Shown one piece after another: positions 7,207 through 9,985 of a stretch of 9,985 nt of DNA (its first letter is position 1; each line of letters opens with the position of its first letter). The stretch is from Holophagales bacterium (GTDB lineage Bacteria; Acidobacteriota; Holophagae; Holophagales; Holophagaceae). The notes below the pieces were generated by a model. The model had not been told where the DNA came from and made no database searches. It worked only from the letters and a program-made list of their open reading frames with translations. The position numbers were made by a program, and so were the translations under genes. The DNA lies in NCBI GenBank assembly GCA_031256155.1, contig JAIRRD010000264.1, positions 1 to 9,985 on the forward strand, read 5' to 3'.

Positions 7207-7378
7207 GCCTTTCTCCCGCCATCTCTTTGGCCAATCCGGTCAGGGACGTTGGGTTGAAATCTTTTAGAAATCTTGCCGACGTAGCCCAGCAAGGCATTGA
7301 ATATCCCATCGGCCTCCGTCCATCTGCCAAATTGAAGCATACATAGCCTTTATCATAGGCGCTACTATTGAATTGCAC
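7193..7378 (-). CDS. Doubtful 61-residue ORF overlapping the glycosyltransferase start
   Basis: This ORF opens with GTG (7376-7378), has an in-frame TGA three codons upstream, and ends at a TGA that overlaps the glycosyltransferase start by 14 bases. The product, with segments ATSARFLKDFNPTSLTG and LAKEMAGERHAEY, has a plausible protein composition, and its DNA is GC-richer than the glycosyltransferase and more like purL. No family is recognised. The only purine-rich motif (AAAGG) is two bases from the GTG, too close to be convincing. It may be a small cotranscribed gene, or the remnant of an older gene cut by the AT-rich segment. The opposite strand is also open here, so coding status is uncertain. 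Confidence 0.25.
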   Translation of the reverse strand: MQFNSSAYDKGYVCFNLADGRRPMGYSMPCWATSARFLKDFNPTSLTGLAKEMAGERHAEY

Positions 7379-7403
7379 AACCTTTCACCGAGTTGCTTTG
7401 GCT

Positions 7404-7453
7404 TTCTATATCAAAATTGAGTTCCCCAATTTTGATATGGAATCACTATATAG
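7404..7453. repeat. Palindromic element E
   Basis: The left arm TTCTATATCAAAATTG (7404-7419) and right arm CAATTTTGATATGGAA (7427-7442) pair over 16 positions, 15 Watson-Crick and one T-G, around a 7-base loop. The right flank CACTATATAGC resembles the GCTATA tail of the sister copies. The boundaries TTCTAT/ATGGAA match element D, but the inner stem and larger loop differ. It lies upstream of both the doubtful small ORF and the glycosyltransferase. Confidence 0.75.
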
Positions 7454-7698
7454 CTATTTTCACTTGTATTGCTCGCTTAACTGCAGGCAAAGCCCCATAT
7501 ACATTAATCTTAACGACTATAAATGTTGTTATATTGACACTTATACAACAAAAAACGACATCAACAAAATATCAATTTCTGGCAAAAAGTGTGTCCACGC
7601 AAGGGATTTGCGGCCACAAAGGTAAAATTATGTTAATGCCTATGAGGCAAAGCCCGCCTACAAGCATACGCGGTCAGAATTTGAAAACAAATCCTGAC

Positions 7699-7733
7699 AT
7701 AGCGGTTTAACTACAATTAAGTTAAACCGCTAT
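7699..7733. promoter_or_regulatory. Perfect inverted repeat F, possible operator
   Basis: ATAGCGGTTTAACT (7699-7712) and AGTTAAACCGCTAT (7720-7733) are exact reverse complements separated by 7 bases. The right arm overlaps a TATAAT (7731-7736) that has TTAACT (7707-7712) 18 bases before it, and it lies just upstream of a second, extended -10. Overlap with promoter elements suits a dimeric regulator site for the outer-membrane genes. The ends TATAGC-like/GCTATA also recall the tails of elements A-E, so it could instead be a relative of that repeat family. Confidence 0.5.
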
Positions 7734-7748
7734 AATACAAACGCAACT

Positions 7749-7757
7749 TGGTATAAT
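7749..7757 (+). promoter_or_regulatory. Extended -10 promoter of the outer-membrane gene pair
   Basis: TGGTATAAT is a full extended -10 (TGn + TATAAT), which can work without a good -35; none is seen 17 bases upstream. The start site would be near 7764, giving a leader of about 60 bases before the ATG at 7825. A second TATAAT at 7731-7736 may act as an alternative promoter. Confidence 0.55.
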
Positions 7758-7824
7758 CATTGCTACAGTTACATGCGTTAAAAATTTGGCATTGCCTTGT
7801 CTTTAACTGGTAGGAGGTAATTAA

Positions 7825-8592
7825 ATGAAAGCCCACAGATTTTTCCCTGTTGGCGCTCTTCTAGCGCTGCTTGGCTTCCCTATTCAAATTGGGGCACAGG
7901 AAACGGGCTTTTTTTCCGCCGTAAAAGTCAGAGGGGGAGTGCAGATTGCTGCCAAAGAAGATAATTTGTCTTCTGTAATGATGGGATTTGGCCTTGAGGG
8001 AGGTTATGCTTTCAGATTTGGTCGCCTCAGCGGCGAAGCGGGGTTTAGCTATAAACCCGGCAATCAGTATTTGCATGATCTATCCAAAATGCCCATTGAC
8101 GGCAACTGGATTATTGATGATGTCTGGGCCGTTGACAGTCGAAAAAATCAACTGGACGGCTTGTTTTTTCGAGCCGCTTACGAAAAGCCCTTCCAAAATA
8201 TTGGCCTGAGGATCGGCGTCCAGATTGGCGGCTCCAATTTCAGACAGGAATATATTGCCGACATCTGGGGCTGGAGGAGTAGTGAGGACAAAGTTACCGA
8301 TGAAGAGGGCAAACCACATAAGGCTGGTAATAGAGGTTTTGAAGATACATACAATGGCATCCACAATAAAAACGGGTTGTCAATTAGCCTTTTCGCGGGT
8401 ATTTCAATCTCGTCAGAAAATTATTTTTGGGAAATCCAGTTGCTTGGCCTCAGCTATACAGCGGCGGATTACGTTCATAGAGCCGGAACAGTGCCAGGGG
8501 GTTATGGAAAAGGTCATACACTATTTGACGACACCCTCAAGTTAAACCGTTTTTCACCACACATCGAATTTGCGCTTGGGTTTCGTTTCTGA
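7825..8592 (+). CDS. Exported outer-membrane beta-barrel candidate
   Basis: This 255-residue protein has a clear signal peptide: a basic start (MKAHR), a hydrophobic core, and likely cleavage after Ala24 (IGA|QE). The mature part has many alternating polar/hydrophobic segments rich in Gly and aromatics (for example GGYAFRFGRLSGEAGFSY and LSISLFAGISI), and ends HIEFALGFRF. The Phe terminus and alternating residues match an outer-membrane beta-signal. Size suits a small barrel of eight to ten strands. No specific family is recognised. Translation starts are secure: AGGAGGT (7812-7818) lies six bases before the ATG. The receptor gene follows 24 bases downstream on the same strand, so the two are probably cotranscribed and may work together, for example as an accessory outer-membrane protein for uptake or surface binding. 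That role is inferred from position only. Confidence 0.8.
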   Translation: MKAHRFFPVGALLALLGFPIQIGAQETGFFSAVKVRGGVQIAAKEDNLSSVMMGFGLEGGYAFRFGRLSGEAGFSYKPGNQYLHDLSKMPIDGNWIIDDVWAVDSRKNQLDGLFFRAAYEKPFQNIGLRIGVQIGGSNFRQEYIADIWGWRSSEDKVTDEEGKPHKAGNRGFEDTYNGIHNKNGLSISLFAGISISSENYFWEIQLLGLSYTAADYVHRAGTVPGGYGKGHTLFDDTLKLNRFSPHIEFALGFRF

Positions 8593-8616
8593 TCAACAGA
8601 CGCAGGGAGATTGAAG

Positions 8617-9985
8617 ATGACAAAACTATTTAGAATCGCGCATATTATCACCCTAGGTTTGTTGTTAGCAGCATCGCCGCCTGTTATAGCTCAAGTCACT
8701 ACAGGTCAGATTACCGGCAGAGTTACCGATGCGTACGGCAGACCTATAAAGGCTATACTTGTATTGACGGCACCTCAGCTCATGGGTCAGCGTGTGGTTA
8801 CGACTGATTCCAAAGGCGAGTGGCGGGCTCTGTTGCTGCCGCCTGGCGGTTACACCATAAAAATCCAATCGGATGGGCATATTGGAGCTACCATCAGGAA
8901 TCTTCGCGTTGGCGTAGGTCAAAGCATACGTCAGGACAATATATTGAAAGCCGTGGCCGTGGCCAGCACAACGGTTGAAATAACCGGTCATGACGTCATT
9001 GCCTTTGACAAGACAGACACTAAAACTTCAGTCAATTATTCAGAGGAGAAACTGGCTCAACTTGGCGGCGAAATTAATTTTTGGTCCGCCGCGAGTATGA
9101 CGCCCGGCGTAATTATGTCCGGGGGCAACCCCGTAATTCGGGGCGGCCAGGTCAATAGCGTGAATTTCCGGCTTGACGGCGCTGACATCAAAGACCCCCA
9201 TCAAGGCACGGTTGACGCCGTTTGGTACGTTGTGGACTCAATCGAAGACATTCAGGTCGTATTATCGCCGTTGAACGCACGCTATGGACGCACACTGGGC
9301 GGGTCTATAAACATGGTCAGTAAGAGCGGCGGCAATGAATTTGGCGGTTCGCTAAGAGCCAACATTGACAGGGACTCATGGCGAGGACGCTCCAGGGATA
9401 TTGAGGACGATGAAACACAGCGCGAAGGCGGAAATGTATCCGATGCTTTCTCAAGAACATGGGATATCACGATGACGGGGCCGATTTGGAAAGACCGCGT
9501 CTGGTTTATGTTTGGCACTTCAATAACTCCGGCCAAGGTTGCAAACAGCAAACTGATAGCTCAGGACTCAAGATACAGGAAAACCATCCTGGCAGGTGAC
9601 GACAGAATAAACAAATTGTTGGAAGTAGATTCAGGTTTTTATGTAACCCAGTCATCCCCACTACCAACGGGATATTACATACCATTTTGGGACGCCCTCC
9701 AATCTTACGACTCCACTCAAAACAATAAATTTTATGAAGGCAAATTGACCGCAGCTTTAAGTACGAACAACAGAATCACATTCGGTGGGTCACACCAGGA
9801 ATGGGTGTTTGACAGGAGCGGCAGTGGTTCTTACCTGAGATTGGCACAGTCCGATTCAGACAGGTACACAGCTCAGGGATGGAATATCGGATATGACAGC
9901 ATGATAGGCGAAAAAACTTTTGCTGAAGTCAAGGTATATCGCAACAGACAATGGAACAAGTGGGGATGGGGTGACCTGAATGCTG
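8617..9985 (+). CDS. TonB-dependent receptor-type outer-membrane protein, carboxypeptidase-regulatory N-terminus (partial)
   Basis: Open without a stop for 456 codons to the window end, so the 3' part is missing. A signal peptide (likely cut after Ala25, VIA|Q) is followed by a carboxypeptidase-regulatory-like Ig-fold domain at about 30-112 (GQITGRVTDAYGRPIKA ... TTDSKGEW ... LPPGGYTIKIQ). A plug-like domain at about 125-235 contains NPVIRGGQVNSVNFRLDGAD (171-190) and SPLNARYGRTLGGSINMVSK (217-236). The start of the barrel follows. Proteins of this build pass large substrates such as glycans, peptides or metal chelates through the outer membrane using TonB energy, or serve as surface proteins. 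The substrate cannot be read here, and no clear TonB box was found. GGGAGA about seven bases before the ATG supports the start. It sits 24 bases after the small barrel gene and probably shares its promoter. Confidence 0.9.
   Translation, partial: MTKLFRIAHIITLGLLLAASPPVIAQVTTGQITGRVTDAYGRPIKAILVLTAPQLMGQRVVTTDSKGEWRALLLPPGGYTIKIQSDGHIGATIRNLRVGVGQSIRQDNILKAVAVASTTVEITGHDVIAFDKTDTKTSVNYSEEKLAQLGGEINFWSAASMTPGVIMSGGNPVIRGGQVNSVNFRLDGADIKDPHQGTVDAVWYVVDSIEDIQVVLSPLNARYGRTLGGSINMVSKSGGNEFGGSLRANIDRDSWRGRSRDIEDDETQREGGNVSDAFSRTWDITMTGPIWKDRVWFMFGTSITPAKVANSKLIAQDSRYRKTILAGDDRINKLLEVDSGFYVTQSSPLPTGYYIPFWDALQSYDSTQNNKFYEGKLTAALSTNNRITFGGSHQEWVFDRSGSGSYLRLAQSDSDRYTAQGWNIGYDSMIGEKTFAEVKVYRNRQWNKWGWGDLNA

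Larger units (their letters stand above)
7379..7824. other. Intergenic region between divergent glycosyltransferase and outer-membrane genes
   Basis: No convincing gene is seen in these 446 bases. They hold palindromic element E, an unexplained AT-rich stretch, two copies of the 11-mer AGGCAAAGCCC (7485-7495 and 7645-7655), palindrome F, an extended -10 promoter and the ribosome binding site of the following gene. Open frames on the + strand near 7368-7710 have no start signal or recognisable product, and I treat them as chance. Confidence 0.6.

Noticed and set aside
7534..7539. Consensus -35 hexamer TTGACA
   Set aside because: No -10-like hexamer is present 16-18 bases downstream, so it is probably chance in an AT-rich stretch.
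7368..7710. Two overlapping + strand open frames in the intergenic region
   Set aside because: They run through palindrome E, lack a ribosome binding site and give unrecognisable low-complexity products.
360..7733. CRISPR array
   Set aside because: The repeats are widely separated, differ in stem sequence and are not spaced by short unique spacers; no cas genes are present.
8665..8991. 108-residue antisense open frame inside the receptor gene
   Set aside because: It is a shadow of the carboxypeptidase-regulatory domain coding frame, which is clearly the real one.

Overview
The window (9985 bases, one contig fragment open at both ends) looks like a chromosome segment of a Gram-negative bacterium. 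Two adjacent genes at the right encode exported outer-membrane proteins, one of them a TonB-dependent-receptor-type protein, and this requires an outer membrane. The lineage cannot be fixed from the sequence. PurL is the long single-chain form that I associate with Clostridia and streptococci (clade II), while the receptor has the carboxypeptidase-regulatory N-terminal domain common in Bacteroidota-, Acidobacteriota- and Elusimicrobiota-type genomes. A poorly sampled diderm phylum is possible, but that is inference.

Layout. Bases 1-138 may hold the 3' end of an unknown + strand gene, and 114-308 a small minus-strand ORF. purL (413-4168, +) is a complete 1251-residue purine biosynthesis enzyme. 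A RarD/EamA-type permease (4198-5112, -) converges on it. Behind that lies a TPR/GT41 (SPINDLY/OGT-like) glycosyltransferase (5278-7206, -) that is visibly more AT-rich than its neighbours. A mostly non-coding stretch (7207-7824) carries a doubtful small ORF, two palindromes and a promoter. It leads into a + strand pair: a 255-residue exported beta-barrel candidate (7825-8592) and, 24 bases later, the 5' part of a carboxypeptidase-regulatory/plug-domain outer-membrane receptor (8617 to the window end).

The most interesting feature is a family of short palindromic elements between the genes (360-390, 4196-4239, 5128-5171, 5257-5297 and 7404-7453, plus a possible relative at 7699-7733). They share boundaries of the form TTYYAT...ATGGAA, mostly a G(A/C)A triloop, and a one-sided GCTATA-like tail. 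Their stems differ between copies and show paired or wobble-compatible changes. Two nearly identical copies in inverted orientation bracket the permease gene. Two genes, the permease and the glycosyltransferase, use a palindrome for their last codons and stop. This resembles a REP- or MITE-like non-autonomous element family.

The genes do not form one pathway. purL is housekeeping, the permease and glycosyltransferase are single accessory genes separated by palindromes, and the two outer-membrane genes form a probable operon.
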